Shown here piece after piece: positions 39,617-49,397 of a DNA stretch of 64,000 nucleotides (position 1 is the stretch's first letter; the number at the start of each line of letters is the position of its first letter). The DNA comes from Nocardia sp. NBC_00403 (GTDB taxonomy: Bacteria > Actinomycetota > Actinomycetes > Mycobacteriales > Mycobacteriaceae). The position numbers and the translations under genes are program-made. The stretch covers positions 1,054,001 through 1,118,000 of the forward strand of contig NZ_CP107939.1 in the NCBI RefSeq assembly GCF_036046055.1. The letters run 5' to 3'. The notes below the pieces were generated by a model that had not been told where the DNA came from, made no database searches, and was given only the letters and a program-made list of their open reading frames with translations.

Positions 39617-42600
39617 ATGATGAGCGACGATGACTTATCCGCTCATCGGTATCGATCTGGCGATAGGTACGACGGGCCACCGGCCCGCCGCGCTCCCGCA
39701 GCGCCGTGGGAACGGCGATTGCAGCAATCCCATGAGGATCCGGAGATGAATTCCGGCGATCCTTACCGTGACCCGGGCAGGCCGATGCCTCAGGTCAGTC
39801 ATCCGGCCGGCCCGCCGCCGGGCCAGCGGATGGTGCCACCTCCGTCACCGCCTTCCGCCCCTATTCCGCGACTGCCCGGACCGCCACCGCCCTCCGGCCC
39901 GATACCGCGACAGCCGAGCCCGCCGCAGCGCCCTGTGCCACGCCCGCATCCGGGTCAGCGCCAGTATCCGGTGCCGCCGGGTAACGCGGTGCCACCCGCG
40001 GGGCCGAGTCAGGCCCGCCCGGTGCCGCCGAACCAGGGACGTCCCGGACCGGCCCAGCCCAACCGGGTGCCACCAGAACGTTTCGCGCCGCCACCGCCAC
40101 CGGCACGGCCGCAGCCGTACCCACCGCAACAGCGGCAACATCCGCCTGCGCCGCCCCAGCGCATCCCGGGGGACAACCGCCCGACCACTCGCGAGATGGC
40201 GGCCCAGAGCAACCACGCGACGGATGCCCAGGAACCGAAGCAGAGCGCGAACTCACGCCTGCTGCGCGATTCCGGATCGATCGCGTTCGCCACGCTGGTC
40301 AGTCGCATCACCGGGTTCGGCAAGCAGTTGCTGCTGCTCACCGTGCTCGGCCCGGCCATCGCCAGCTCGTTCACCTCCGCGAGCCTGATCCCGAACATGA
40401 TCACCGAGCTGGTGCTCGGCGCAGTGCTCACGGCCATGGTGGTACCGACGCTGGTCCGTGCCGAACAGGAGGACGCCGACGGCGGCACCGCCTTCGTCCG
40501 GCGACTGGTGACCGCCGCGTTCACGGTGCTCGCCGCGGCCGCGCTGCTCGCTACCGCGGCCGCACCGATCCTGGCGACCCATGTCTTCGTGTCCTCCGAC
40601 GGCAAGGTCAACACCGCGCTGACGACGGCGCTGACCTTCCTGCTGCTGCCCGCGATCCTGTTCTACGGCATGTCGGCGCTGTTCACCGCGATTCTGAACA
40701 CCCGCCAGGTATTCAAACCCGGTGCGTGGGCGCCGGTGCTGAACAACCTCGTGGTGCTCGTTGCCCTAGGTCTGTACGCGCTGACGCCGGGGGAAATCAC
40801 CCTGAACCCGGTGCGGATGAGCGATCCGAAACTGCTCGTGCTCGGGTGCGGCGTCACGCTCGGCGTGATCACCCAGGCCGTGAGTCTGTTGCCCGCGATC
40901 CGCAGAGAAGGCATCGACCTGCGGCCACTGTGGGGCATCGATGCCAGGCTCAGGCAGTTCGGCTCCATGGGCGGCGCGATCATCCTGTACGTCCTCATCA
41001 GCCAGGTCGGCCTGATTTTCGCCAACAACATCTCCTCGCACGCCGACGAGGCGGGTCCGGCGATCTACTCGCAGGCCTGGCTGCTGCTGCAGCTGCCCTA
41101 CGGCATTCTCGGCGTCACGCTGCTCACCGCGATCATGCCGCGCTTGAGCCGCAACGCCGCCGCGAACGACACACCGGCTGTTGTGGACGACCTCTCGGTC
41201 GCCACCAGGCTGACGATGATCGCCCTGATCCCGGTGGTCACCTTTCTCACGCTGGCCGGCCCACAGGTGGGCGAGGGGCTTTTCGGCTACGCGCGCTTCG
41301 CCGAGGATGCCTCCCGCCTCGGCCACGCGGTGAGCTGGTCGGCCTTCGCACTGATTCCGTATTCGCTGGTGTTGATTCACCTGCGCGTGTTCTATGCCAG
41401 AGAGCAGGCCTGGACGCCGACCTGGATCATCCTCGGCATCACCGGCGTAAAGATCCTGTTCTCGGCGCTGGCGCCGGTGGTAGCGAGCAGTAGCGACGAG
41501 GTCGTCATCGTGCTCGGTGTCGCCACCGGCCTCGGTTTCACCGCGGGCGCGGTGATCGGCGGCTATCTGCTGCACCGCAGCCTCGGCGATCTGCGTATGG
41601 CCAATGTCAGCCGGACGGTGACCCGCGTGGTGCTGGCTTCGGTCGCGGGCGGCGCGGTCATGCTGATCGTGGACAAGGTGCTCGGCCTGGATCGGTTGTC
41701 GGGCGGTATCGGCTCGCTAATCCGCGTCGCGGTGTCGGCGATCGTGATGTTCGCGGTGGCGTTCGGGTTGATGCGCCTGGCCGGAATTCCGGAAATTGTC
41801 GGAATCACCGTGGCGATCTCGCGGCGGCTCGGCCTCACGCCGCCTGCCCCCGACCTCGATCTGGACAGCCCGGTCGAGGACATCTACGCCACGCAGGTGT
41901 TCCGCAGGCCTGATCCGTATGCCTACCCACAATTCGACCCGTACATGGATGCCCAGACCATGGTGCTACCCGTGATCAGAGGCGATGCTGTTGACCTCAC
42001 CGGCAAGGGTGAGTTCCCGTACCCTGTTCGGCAGAGAAGCACAAGTGGCGAATTCGCCGGAACCTCGACATATCAGGGCGAAGGAGGACCGAGGGTGAGC
42101 GACGACGCGGCAGTGGGCGGCGGCGTCCCGGCCGCCGATTCTTCTGCGGCCACGGCAGGCGGGCTCTCCACAGACGTCCCGCCGAACGCCGGGGATGCGT
42201 CGGATCCCGCATACGCGAACCAGGAGGCCGAAACCGGTCCTCCTGATCGCGATTCGGGACCGGCACCGGGCGAAGGCAAGTTCCACGCACCGGAACGTGA
42301 TCCGATGTACGACACCGGCATGATTCCGATCCCGCCTCAATTGCCGCCCATGGGCGGCGATCCGAGCGGTCGTCGAACGCCGCGCGGCCCCAAGCTGATT
42401 CCCGGCGCCTCGGTCGCCGGCGGACGCTACCGGTTGCTGGCCGGCCACGGCGGTTCCCGCGGGCTCAAGTTCTGGCAGGCCCTCGACATCAAGCTCGACC
42501 GCGAGGTCGCGCTGACGTTCGTCGACGCCGATCAGAAGGCGAGCGAGAATTCCGGTCATGACGGCCCGCAGGCGATTCTGTCGCGCACGCTGCGGCTCGG

Positions 42601-43909
42601 CCGGATCAACTCACCTGGTCTAGCGCGGGTCCTCGACGTGGTGCGCGGCAGCTCCGGCGGCATCGTGGTGGCCGAGTGGACACCGGGCCGGTCACTGCGT
42701 GAAATGGCCGAGACCGTACCGTCGCCGATCGGCGCGGCCCGAGCGGTCCGTGCTCTGGCCTCGGCCGCCGAACTCGCCCATCGGGGCGGCGGCTCGCTAT
42801 CGATCGATCATCCGGATCGGATTCGGATCAGCGCATCCGGCGACGCGGTGCTCGCATTCCCGGGCACGCTGGGCGATTCCGACGCGCAATCGGACGTGCG
42901 CGGTCTCGGCGCCATGCTCTATGCGCTGATCACGGCACGCTGGCCGATCCGTTCCGGCGGTGTCACCGGCACCGCCGCGACGATCGGTGGACTACGGTTG
43001 GCCGATTTCGGCCCCGACGGTACTCCGATCGAGCCGAGGCAGATCCGGCCCGAGGTGCCGTTCGAGATCTCGGCGGTCGCGGTGCGCTCGCTGGAATCGA
43101 ACAAGGGTGTCCGCACTGCCGCGACCGTGCAGCACGTGCTCGAACAGGCGTCGGTGGTCGATCAGAAGACCGACTTCATTCCGGTGCTCCGGCTCGGTCA
43201 GCGCCCGCCGAGCGGTGTCGAGGAATCGCTGGCCGATCCCGAGCTGCTCGCCGCGGAACGGGAGCGTTCGCAGCGGATGATGTGGATCATGGTCGGGCTC
43301 GGCATCCTGGCCGCGCTCGTCGTCGGCATCGTGATCTGGTGGATGGTCAGCGTCTTCGCGCCGGGCGCGTCCGAAGCGCCGCTCAACGAGCAACGCAATA
43401 TCGGTCTGACCACGAACAGTTCACCCGCGCCCGCACCCACGCCGGGGTCGAATCCGACCCCGGCGGGCGGCGTTCCCCTTGCGGTCACCCGGGTGTCGGT
43501 GTTCTCTCCGGAAGGCACGCCCGACGGCGTCAGCGGTGCGGCGGCGGTGCTCGATCACGATCCCGCCACCCTCTGGCGGACCGATCAGTACTTCCAGCAG
43601 TTCCCGGCCCTCAAGAAGGGGATCGGGCTGATGGCCACGCTACCGAGCCCGGCGAAGCTGACGAATGTGTCGATCACTTCGCCGAGCTCGGGCACCGCGG
43701 TCGAAATCCGCACGTCACCGACCGCGTCGCCGACGCTCGACCAGACCCAGCTGATCGGCTCCGCGCGATTATCCGACGGCGACACCGAGATTCCGGTGCG
43801 CACCGACCAATCCGCTCGCTATGTGCTCGTCTGGATCACCGGACTCGGCAACTCCGGTGCCCAGTTCCAGACCTCGATCGCCGAGATTCGTTTCGACGCC
43901 GCGCCCTAA
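39617..43909 (+). CDS. murJ: Lipid II flippase MurJ (MviN) with pseudokinase and extracellular domain
   Basis: 1430 residues. The first 200 are Pro/Arg/Gln-rich and cytoplasmic. The MurJ core (about 215-735) has 14 or so helices, including LLRDSGSIAFATLVSRITGF and SASLIPNMITELVLGA. After an acidic linker comes a kinase-like domain (about 930-1190, GGRYRLLAGHGGSRGLKFWQALD) that lacks the VAIK Lys context, HRD and DFG motifs, hence a pseudokinase. A transmembrane helix (about 1220-1245) leads to a galactose-binding-like extracellular domain. In mycobacteria the phosphorylated pseudokinase recruits FhaA. AGGAGG is so close that ATG 39620 may be the true start. Confidence 0.93.
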   Translation: MMSDDDLSAHRYRSGDRYDGPPARRAPAAPWERRLQQSHEDPEMNSGDPYRDPGRPMPQVSHPAGPPPGQRMVPPPSPPSAPIPRLPGPPPPSGPIPRQPSPPQRPVPRPHPGQRQYPVPPGNAVPPAGPSQARPVPPNQGRPGPAQPNRVPPERFAPPPPPARPQPYPPQQRQHPPAPPQRIPGDNRPTTREMAAQSNHATDAQEPKQSANSRLLRDSGSIAFATLVSRITGFGKQLLLLTVLGPAIASSFTSASLIPNMITELVLGAVLTAMVVPTLVRAEQEDADGGTAFVRRLVTAAFTVLAAAALLATAAAPILATHVFVSSDGKVNTALTTALTFLLLPAILFYGMSALFTAILNTRQVFKPGAWAPVLNNLVVLVALGLYALTPGEITLNPVRMSDPKLLVLGCGVTLGVITQAVSLLPAIRREGIDLRPLWGIDARLRQFGSMGGAIILYVLISQVGLIFANNISSHADEAGPAIYSQAWLLLQLPYGILGVTLLTAIMPRLSRNAAANDTPAVVDDLSVATRLTMIALIPVVTFLTLAGPQVGEGLFGYARFAEDASRLGHAVSWSAFALIPYSLVLIHLRVFYAREQAWTPTWIILGITGVKILFSALAPVVASSSDEVVIVLGVATGLGFTAGAVIGGYLLHRSLGDLRMANVSRTVTRVVLASVAGGAVMLIVDKVLGLDRLSGGIGSLIRVAVSAIVMFAVAFGLMRLAGIPEIVGITVAISRRLGLTPPAPDLDLDSPVEDIYATQVFRRPDPYAYPQFDPYMDAQTMVLPVIRGDAVDLTGKGEFPYPVRQRSTSGEFAGTSTYQGEGGPRVSDDAAVGGGVPAADSSAATAGGLSTDVPPNAGDASDPAYANQEAETGPPDRDSGPAPGEGKFHAPERDPMYDTGMIPIPPQLPPMGGDPSGRRTPRGPKLIPGASVAGGRYRLLAGHGGSRGLKFWQALDIKLDREVALTFVDADQKASENSGHDGPQAILSRTLRLGRINSPGLARVLDVVRGSSGGIVVAEWTPGRSLREMAETVPSPIGAARAVRALASAAELAHRGGGSLSIDHPDRIRISASGDAVLAFPGTLGDSDAQSDVRGLGAMLYALITARWPIRSGGVTGTAATIGGLRLADFGPDGTPIEPRQIRPEVPFEISAVAVRSLESNKGVRTAATVQHVLEQASVVDQKTDFIPVLRLGQRPPSGVEESLADPELLAAERERSQRMMWIMVGLGILAALVVGIVIWWMVSVFAPGASEAPLNEQRNIGLTTNSSPAPAPTPGSNPTPAGGVPLAVTRVSVFSPEGTPDGVSGAAAVLDHDPATLWRTDQYFQQFPALKKGIGLMATLPSPAKLTNVSITSPSSGTAVEIRTSPTASPTLDQTQLIGSARLSDGDTEIPVRTDQSARYVLVWITGLGNSGAQFQTSIAEIRFDAAP

Positions 43910-44147
43910 CTGCCCTTCGCCGCTCGCCGCACGTGTCCGCACCGTGCCGCCGCTGAGTGGTGTTCCGGCCTTGCGCCGCAGGCTTTCTCGCCGCCGTCGC
44001 GTCCCGATCAGTCTGGTTGCTGCCGAATCGTGGCTGACGATATGATTCATTCCGCGCTCTCAGCAGGGGAGCTTCCCGGGTTCTGGTGCTTCGATCCTGG
44101 ATGCTGCGAAATCTTCGGTTAACGGTCGCCCGTGTCCGTTTGCCACC

Positions 44148-44804
44148 GTGAGCGCTGTCCGAGGGGTTGGCTTTTTGTCCGAACTGAACGACGAGTCCCG
44201 TGGGGGGAGATCGCAACCGGTGGCATCTCGCGAACGTTCGTTCATACCCGACGAACTGACCGACATCGAACTGCTTCATGCCCATGTCCGTGGCCAGCGG
44301 CATGCCTTCGCCGAACTGCTGCGCAGGCACAACGACCACCTCTGGCAGACCGCGTTGCGCACGTCCTACACGCGCGAAGACGCGGCCGACTGCCTCCAGG
44401 ACGCATTGCTCTCGGCCCACCGCACCGCTGCGTCGTTCCGTGCAGAGGCAGAGGTGCGCAGCTGGCTGCATGCGATCGTGGTCAACGCCTGCCTGGACCG
44501 GATCCGGCGCAACAAGACCCGGCGCGCGATCTCGCTGTCGCCGGAGAACATGCCGGAACCGCGTGATGAGCGCGACAATATGGCCGAACTGGAGATGTCG
44601 CTCGTCATCGACCGCGCCCTGTTCTCGCTCCCGCCTGACCAGCGCACGGCCCTCGTCGCGATCGACCTGGAGGGGTATAGCGTGGCGGAAGCGTCCGCGA
44701 TGCTCGGGGTTCCGGAGGGCACGATCAAGAGCCGGTGTGCCCGCGCCCGGCAGCGACTACAAGAACGCTTGGAATTTCTCCGGGATCCGGGGAACCGGAA
44801 GTAG
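44148..44804 (+). CDS. sigM: ECF sigma factor SigM
   Basis: 218 residues. Region 2 is clear: LLRRHNDHLWQTALRTSYTR, EDAADCLQDALLSAHRTAAS and the -10 recognition helix SWLHAIVVNACLDRIRRNKT. Region 4 ends with VAEASAMLGVPEGTIKSRCA. The gene lies between murJ and a transmembrane anti-sigma as sigM (Rv3911) does in M. tuberculosis, where SigM controls ESX and surface-lipid genes. The start is uncertain: GTG 44148 gives a 25-residue extra N-terminus, TTG 44175 follows GAGGGG. The upstream gap 43910-44147 shows no obvious autoregulatory promoter. Confidence 0.88.
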   Translation: MSAVRGVGFLSELNDESRGGRSQPVASRERSFIPDELTDIELLHAHVRGQRHAFAELLRRHNDHLWQTALRTSYTREDAADCLQDALLSAHRTAASFRAEAEVRSWLHAIVVNACLDRIRRNKTRRAISLSPENMPEPRDERDNMAELEMSLVIDRALFSLPPDQRTALVAIDLEGYSVAEASAMLGVPEGTIKSRCARARQRLQERLEFLRDPGNRK

Positions 44805-44906
44805 CCGAGATGCGTCATTAATAGTGACGAACCGCTAGACGATGTACTTGCAGTCCCCCCGCGTGGGCGGTGGGATCCCACGTCAGATGAGAGAACCGGA
44901 GGTGCC

Positions 44907-45713
44907 ATGGCGACCCGTTCCGTACCGCAGCCTCCGTTCTCGACCGAACTCCTCGCCGATCTCCATGCCGAGAACGTCGCGCCGGAGCTGGGAGAGCAAT
45001 TGTGGACCGAGGTCCGACGCGACCCCGACGCAGTGCGGTATCTGCACTCGCTCGACACGGTGAGCGCGCAGCTGCGCACCCTCGGCCAGGACGACCACAT
45101 CATCCATGCCATGCCTGCCGATATCGCCGCTCGGCTGGAACAGTTCGTCGACGGATTGCACTTCGACGAGGAGCCCACCGAGCAGGTGGCAACCATCCAC
45201 CAGCTGCCGTCCGCGGCCGCTCCCGAATCCGTGGACGCCCCAGCGGTTTCCGACCCGGATGCGCAACCACCCGGCATCGCCGCACCGGTCTCCCTGAACG
45301 AACGGCGCGGTCGCAGACTCCGCTGGCTCGCCGCGGCGGCGGCAGCCGCGGTCGTGGCCTGCGCCGCTGTGGCGGTGTCGACGCTCGGTGGCCGTGAGGT
45401 CGCCCCGACCGCCCAGCCGACCACCGGCAATGTCGAACTCGGTGACGATCTGAACGCCACCGTGGCGCTCGCCGCGCTCGGCCGCCACGACGTCACCGGC
45501 GCACTCGGCAGCCAGGCCGCCCTGAACCGCTGCGTGCACGCCAACGGCCTCGACCGCACCATCCTCGGCTCGACCAACACCACGTTCCATGGCCAGGCCT
45601 CGGTGCTGATCCTGCTCACCGGCCCCCGCCCGCACAAGATCACCGCACTGGTCGTCGGGATCGGTTGCACCACCGACGATCCACAACAACTCGCCCTCAC
45701 CGACATCGGGTGA
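44907..45713 (+). CDS. rsmA: Transmembrane anti-sigma factor of SigM
   Basis: 268 residues. A cytoplasmic N-terminal part (about 1-135) with a helical segment PPFSTELLADLHAENVAPEL should hold SigM. One transmembrane helix lies at about 138-157 (LRWLAAAAAAAVVACAAVAV). The outer domain contains two Cys (LNRCVHANG, VGIGCTTDD). No ZAS zinc motif (HxxxCxxC) is present. Position downstream of sigM matches Rv3912 (RsmA). GGAGGTGCC precedes ATG 44907. How it is inactivated cannot be seen. Confidence 0.82.
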   Translation: MATRSVPQPPFSTELLADLHAENVAPELGEQLWTEVRRDPDAVRYLHSLDTVSAQLRTLGQDDHIIHAMPADIAARLEQFVDGLHFDEEPTEQVATIHQLPSAAAPESVDAPAVSDPDAQPPGIAAPVSLNERRGRRLRWLAAAAAAAVVACAAVAVSTLGGREVAPTAQPTTGNVELGDDLNATVALAALGRHDVTGALGSQAALNRCVHANGLDRTILGSTNTTFHGQASVLILLTGPRPHKITALVVGIGCTTDDPQQLALTDIG

Positions 45714-45744
45714 CGCGATCAAGGCGTCCACCACACCGTTGCCC

Positions 45745-45772
45745 GGGAACAACAACGTTTAGGCTGTTGTTG
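45745..45772 (+). promoter_or_regulatory. Candidate SigH/SigR-type promoter for trxB
   Basis: GGGAACA at 45745-45751 and TGTTG at 45768-45772 are 16 bases apart, resembling the GGAA(C/T)/GTT promoters of the thiol-stress sigma factors SigH (mycobacteria) and SigR (streptomycetes). It lies 39 bases before trxB. An inverted repeat AACAACA/TGTTGTT overlaps it. Confidence 0.45.
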
Positions 45773-45810
45773 ACCGACACGTCCCAAGATTTCTCCCTCG
45801 GAAGGGTCAC

Positions 45811-46797
45811 ATGAGCACGCCAGTTCGCGACTTGATCATCGTCGGCTCCGGACCCGCCGGCTACACGGCCGCCGTCTACGCCGCCCGCGCCGAGCTCCAG
45901 CCGCTGCTGTTCGAGGGCACCCAGTTCGGCGGTGCACTGATGACGACCACCGAGGTCGAGAACTTCCCCGGCTTCCGTGACGGCATCATGGGCCCGGACC
46001 TCATGGAAGAGATGCGCGAGCAGGCCAAGCGGTTCGGCGCCGACATCCGCACCGAGGACGTGGACACGATCGACCTGAGCGGCCCGGTCAAGACCGTAAC
46101 CGTCGGCGACGAGACGCACCAGGCCTACGCCGTGATCCTCGCCATGGGTTCGGCTGCGCGCTACCTCAATGTGCCCGGTGAGCAGAAGCTGCTCGGCCGC
46201 GGCGTGAGCGCCTGCGCCACCTGTGATGGCTTCTTCTTCAAGGGCCAGGACATCGTCGTGGTCGGCGGTGGCGACTCCGCGATGGAGGAGGCCACCTTCC
46301 TGACCAAGTTCGCGGCCAGCGTGACCATCGTGCACCGCCGCGAAGAGTTCCGTGCCTCACGCATCATGCTCGAGCGTGCCAAGGCCAACGAGAAGATCAA
46401 GTTCGTTCTCAACGCCGAGGTGGCCGCCGTCAACGGCGACACCAGTGTCACGAGCCTGACGCTGCGCGACACCCGCACCGGTGAGACCTCGGAGCTCGCC
46501 GCCACCGGTCTGTTCGTGGCGATCGGCCACGACCCGCGCAGCGAACTGGTCAAGGGCCAGGTCGAACTCGACGACGAGGGCTACGTCCAGGTACTGCACC
46601 CGTCGACGGCAACCAAGGTGCCCGGCGTTTTCGCCGCGGGCGACCTGGTCGACCACACCTACCGGCAGGCGATCACCGCCGCGGGCACCGGCTGCCGTGC
46701 GGCGATCGACGCCGAACGCTGGCTCGCCGACCAGGGCGACATCACGTCCAACACGCTGGACCATGCCGGCAGCCCGGTTGTCGTCTCCGCCAACTGA
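45811..46797 (+). CDS. trxB: Thioredoxin reductase
   Basis: 328 residues of the low-molecular-weight type. FAD-binding [15 protein letters not shown] at the N-terminus, redox-active Cys135-Ala-Thr-Cys138 in [15 protein letters not shown]-binding [15 protein letters not shown], and the C-terminal FAD motif [20 protein letters not shown]. It passes NADPH electrons to the thioredoxin encoded 36 bases downstream, forming the main disulfide-reducing system of the cytoplasm. ATG 45811 follows GGAAGGG. A thiol-stress-type promoter may lie just upstream. Confidence 0.96.
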   Translation: MSTPVRDLIIVGSGPAGYTAAVYAARAELQPLLFEGTQFGGALMTTTEVENFPGFRDGIMGPDLMEEMREQAKRFGADIRTEDVDTIDLSGPVKTVTVGDETHQAYAVILAMGSAARYLNVPGEQKLLGRGVSACATCDGFFFKGQDIVVVGGGDSAMEEATFLTKFAASVTIVHRREEFRASRIMLERAKANEKIKFVLNAEVAAVNGDTSVTSLTLRDTRTGETSELAATGLFVAIGHDPRSELVKGQVELDDEGYVQVLHPSTATKVPGVFAAGDLVDHTYRQAITAAGTGCRAAIDAERWLADQGDITSNTLDHAGSPVVVSAN

Positions 46798-46833
46798 TCT
46801 CATCACTTTTTTTCCACCGCAAGGAGATAACCC

Positions 46834-47166
46834 ATGTCCAAGAGTGCCAATACGGTCACCGTCACCGACGCGTCCTTCGCCGATGACGTGCTGCTCAGCG
46901 AGAAGCCGGTGCTCGTGGACTTCTGGGCCGACTGGTGCGGTCCGTGCAAGATGGTCGCCCCGGTGCTGGAGGAGATCGCGGGCGCGCACGCGGACAAGCT
47001 GACCATCGCCAAGTTGGACGTGGACGCCAACCCGGGCACCGCCCGCGATTATCAGATCCTTTCGCTCCCAACTATGATGCTGTTTTCCGGCGGTAAGCCG
47101 GTCAAGCAAATCGTGGGAGCCAAGGGCAAAGCCGCCCTGTTGCGCGAACTCGACGGCGTCATCTGA
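46834..47166 (+). CDS. trxA: Thioredoxin
   Basis: 110 residues, standard thioredoxin length. The active site is WADWCGPCKMVAPVL with Cys35 and Cys38, the cis-Pro is in LSLPTMMLF, and the C-terminal helix has GAKGKAALLRELDGVI. It reduces protein disulfides and is recharged by TrxB. AAGGAGATAACCC precedes ATG 46834. The mycobacterial counterpart at this place is named trxC (Rv3914). Confidence 0.95.
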   Translation: MSKSANTVTVTDASFADDVLLSEKPVLVDFWADWCGPCKMVAPVLEEIAGAHADKLTIAKLDVDANPGTARDYQILSLPTMMLFSGGKPVKQIVGAKGKAALLRELDGVI

Positions 47167-47347
47167 CGCGAAATCGAGTCCCCAAAGGCCGCCGTTATCC
47201 AACGGCGCGCCGTTAGGATGCCTGGAACCCGGGAATTGTCGAATTCCCGTCCGGGTCTGAGACAATCGACCGACCTCCGGTCGTGCGAGGGTGTATGCCG
47301 TCGCATGAGTGGGTACCCGGGTTGACGGAAGGAAAGGGCTCTCACGC

Positions 47348-48544
47348 ATGCACCGACTTCGTCACGGCGATACCGGTCCAGCCGTCGCCGAGGTTCGGAG
47401 CACCCTGGCAAGTCTCGGGTTTCTGCACGCTCACGCCGTCGGCACCGATCACGCCGATGCGCGCGAGTATTGGAAGGACACCGACGCCTCCTTCGACCGT
47501 CAGCTGGATTCCGCGGTTCGCGCCTTTCAGCAGCACCGCGGACTGTTGGTCGATGGCATCGTCGGGCCGGCCACCTATCGAGCCCTCAAAGAGGCGTCCT
47601 ACCGCCTCGGTGCCCGCACCCTGATCTATCAACTGTCCGCACCGCTCTACGGTGACGATGTGGCAACCCTGCAGCGCAGGCTGCAGGACCTCGGTTTCTA
47701 CGTGCATCGGGTCGACGGCTACTTCGGCCCGCATACCCACGAAGGCCTGACCGCGTTCCAGCGGGAGATCGGGCTGTCCGCCGATGGCATCTGTGGGCCG
47801 GACACGTTGCGGTCACTGGAACTGCTCGGTGCGCGCGTCACCGGCGGCAATCCGCATCGCATCGCCGAGGAAGAAGTGGTGCACCGGGCCGGGCCACAGC
47901 TCACCGGCAAACGCATCGTCATCGACCCCGGTCTCGGAGGTCAGGACAAGGGCCACGCGGTCCCCACAGAGTACGGCGACGTCTACGAGTCGGAGATCCT
48001 GTGGGATCTGGCCAGTCGGCTGGAGGGTCGCATGGCCGCCACCGGTATGGAGACGTTCTTGTCCCGACCGTGGGGCGCCAACCCTTCCGATGCCGAACGG
48101 GCCGAGACCTCCAACGCTTTCGACGCCGATCTGATGATCTCGCTGCGCTGTGCGACCAACCCGAGTCCGTCGGCGAACGGGGTCGCGAGCTTCCATTTCG
48201 GTAACTCGCACGGCTCCGTGTCGATGATCGGTCAGGTGCTGGCCGGCTTCATTCAGCGCGAGGTCGTCGCACGAACGTCGTTGCAGGACTGCCGACTTCA
48301 CGCCCGAACCTGGGATCTGTTGCGGCTGACCAAGATGCCGACCGTGCAGGTCGATATCGGCTATCTCACCAACGAATACGACGCGACGGTGCTCACCAAC
48401 CCGCGGATGCGCGACGTGATCGCCGAAGCCATCCTGATTTCGGTGAAACGGCTGTATCTGCTCGGTCAAGACGATCAGCCAACGGGCACATACACTTTCG
48501 CCGAACTACTGGCCGAGGAGTTGGCTGCGGCCGACCGCATGTAG
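47348..48544 (+). CDS. cwlM: CwlM-like amidase-fold regulator of peptidoglycan synthesis
   Basis: 398 residues: two peptidoglycan-binding domains (about 1-80 and 95-160, LRHGDTGPAVAEVRSTLASL and DVATLQRRLQDLGFYVHRVD), then an amidase_3 domain from about 185. No signal peptide, so cytoplasmic. The first zinc ligand is lost: DPGLGG replaces DPGHGG, and the second His region reads MISLRCATN instead of SIHxNA. So it is unlikely to be an active amidase. Mycobacterial CwlM, when phosphorylated by PknB, activates MurA; the C-terminal QPTGTYTFAELL has Thr residues where that phosphorylation occurs. ATG 47348 is chosen since GGAAGGAAAGGG lies upstream. Confidence 0.92.
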   Translation: MHRLRHGDTGPAVAEVRSTLASLGFLHAHAVGTDHADAREYWKDTDASFDRQLDSAVRAFQQHRGLLVDGIVGPATYRALKEASYRLGARTLIYQLSAPLYGDDVATLQRRLQDLGFYVHRVDGYFGPHTHEGLTAFQREIGLSADGICGPDTLRSLELLGARVTGGNPHRIAEEEVVHRAGPQLTGKRIVIDPGLGGQDKGHAVPTEYGDVYESEILWDLASRLEGRMAATGMETFLSRPWGANPSDAERAETSNAFDADLMISLRCATNPSPSANGVASFHFGNSHGSVSMIGQVLAGFIQREVVARTSLQDCRLHARTWDLLRLTKMPTVQVDIGYLTNEYDATVLTNPRMRDVIAEAILISVKRLYLLGQDDQPTGTYTFAELLAEELAAADRM

Positions 48545-48570
48545 TACGACTCGAACTCCGAAAACACCTA

Positions 48571-48600
48571 CGCCCCCGCCGACTTCGGTCAGCGGGGGCG
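48571..48600. terminator. Bidirectional terminator between cwlM and the GNAT-like gene
   Basis: CGCCCCCGC (48571-48579) pairs with GCGGGGGCG (48592-48600), with further inner pairing (CCGAC around TTCG) broken by one mismatch. It separates convergent genes. Confidence 0.75.
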
Positions 48601-48623
48601 TGGTCTTCTGTGCCGTTGGCAGG

Positions 48624-49397
48624 TTAGGGCGCACCGATCCGGAAGGGAACCGTCAGCGCCGCCGCCGCGAGCAGTTGATCAAGGGCGCGCTCCACGTCTT
48701 CTTTCCAGCCGTGATCGGAGTCGAGCTCGAGACGCAGTCGCGGAAATCGATGATGCGGCGCGATCACCTCGAAGCCGACCTCCTCGAGGAAGTCCGCGTC
48801 GATCATGCACGTTTCCGGCGAGCATTTGGTAGCCGCGGTCGCCGAGCCCGAATCACGGACCGGTGAGCCGATCCGCTCCATCAAGGTCATCGAACCGAGC
48901 GATCGATCCGACATCGCCTTGGTCGGGGGATCGGTGCGAATACCGAAGGCCTCCAGCGCTCGAACACCGCGACGCACCAGATCCGCCACCACGGCCGAGA
49001 TGAGCCGGTGGGCTATGTCGGCATCCGAATAAGGGAATTCGGCGCTCAGCGTGGTCAGCAGGACCGCGTCCGGGCTTACCGGTGACGTGGGGAAGAGAGC
49101 GGCACGCGGCACAGCGCTGGGTGGCGAATACAACGCGCAACCCGCCACATTGCCATTCACGTTGGCCACCTGGCCGCACGAACCCCATTCCAGCATCACC
49201 GTCGAGAGCCAGGCCTCCTTCTCGAAGACCGGATCGCTGAACTCCCGAGAGTTCTCCGCGACAGCGGGATCGATCTCCCAGAACACACAGCGCCGTGCGT
49301 GTGTGGGGAGCTTGTCCAGTCCGCCGAGGGTAAGTGCTGTGACGCTGGTCGACACCGCTCTACTCAGCCTCCAGCTGTCCGATTCATCCACGCTCAC
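48624..49397 (-). CDS. GNAT-like protein (Rv3916c homologue by position)
   Basis: 257 residues. It resembles an N-acetyltransferase fold: a strand ending in CALYSPPSAVPRA, the helix region DADIAHRLISAVVADLVRRG with RALEAFGI following, and a C-terminal strand EEVGFEVIAPHHRFPRLRLE. The pyrophosphate-binding loop is not a clear Q/RxxGxG/A, so catalytic status is uncertain. Two Cys lie in CSPETCMIDADF. The gene sits between cwlM and parB as Rv3916c does. GTG 49397 is the start. Confidence 0.75.
   Translation of the reverse strand: MSVDESDSWRLSRAVSTSVTALTLGGLDKLPTHARRCVFWEIDPAVAENSREFSDPVFEKEAWLSTVMLEWGSCGQVANVNGNVAGCALYSPPSAVPRAALFPTSPVSPDAVLLTTLSAEFPYSDADIAHRLISAVVADLVRRGVRALEAFGIRTDPPTKAMSDRSLGSMTLMERIGSPVRDSGSATAATKCSPETCMIDADFLEEVGFEVIAPHHRFPRLRLELDSDHGWKEDVERALDQLLAAAALTVPFRIGAP

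Noticed and set aside
39420..39620. 66-codon frame in the gap before murJ
   Set aside because: No ribosome-binding site, no recognisable protein features, and it contains a hairpin region.
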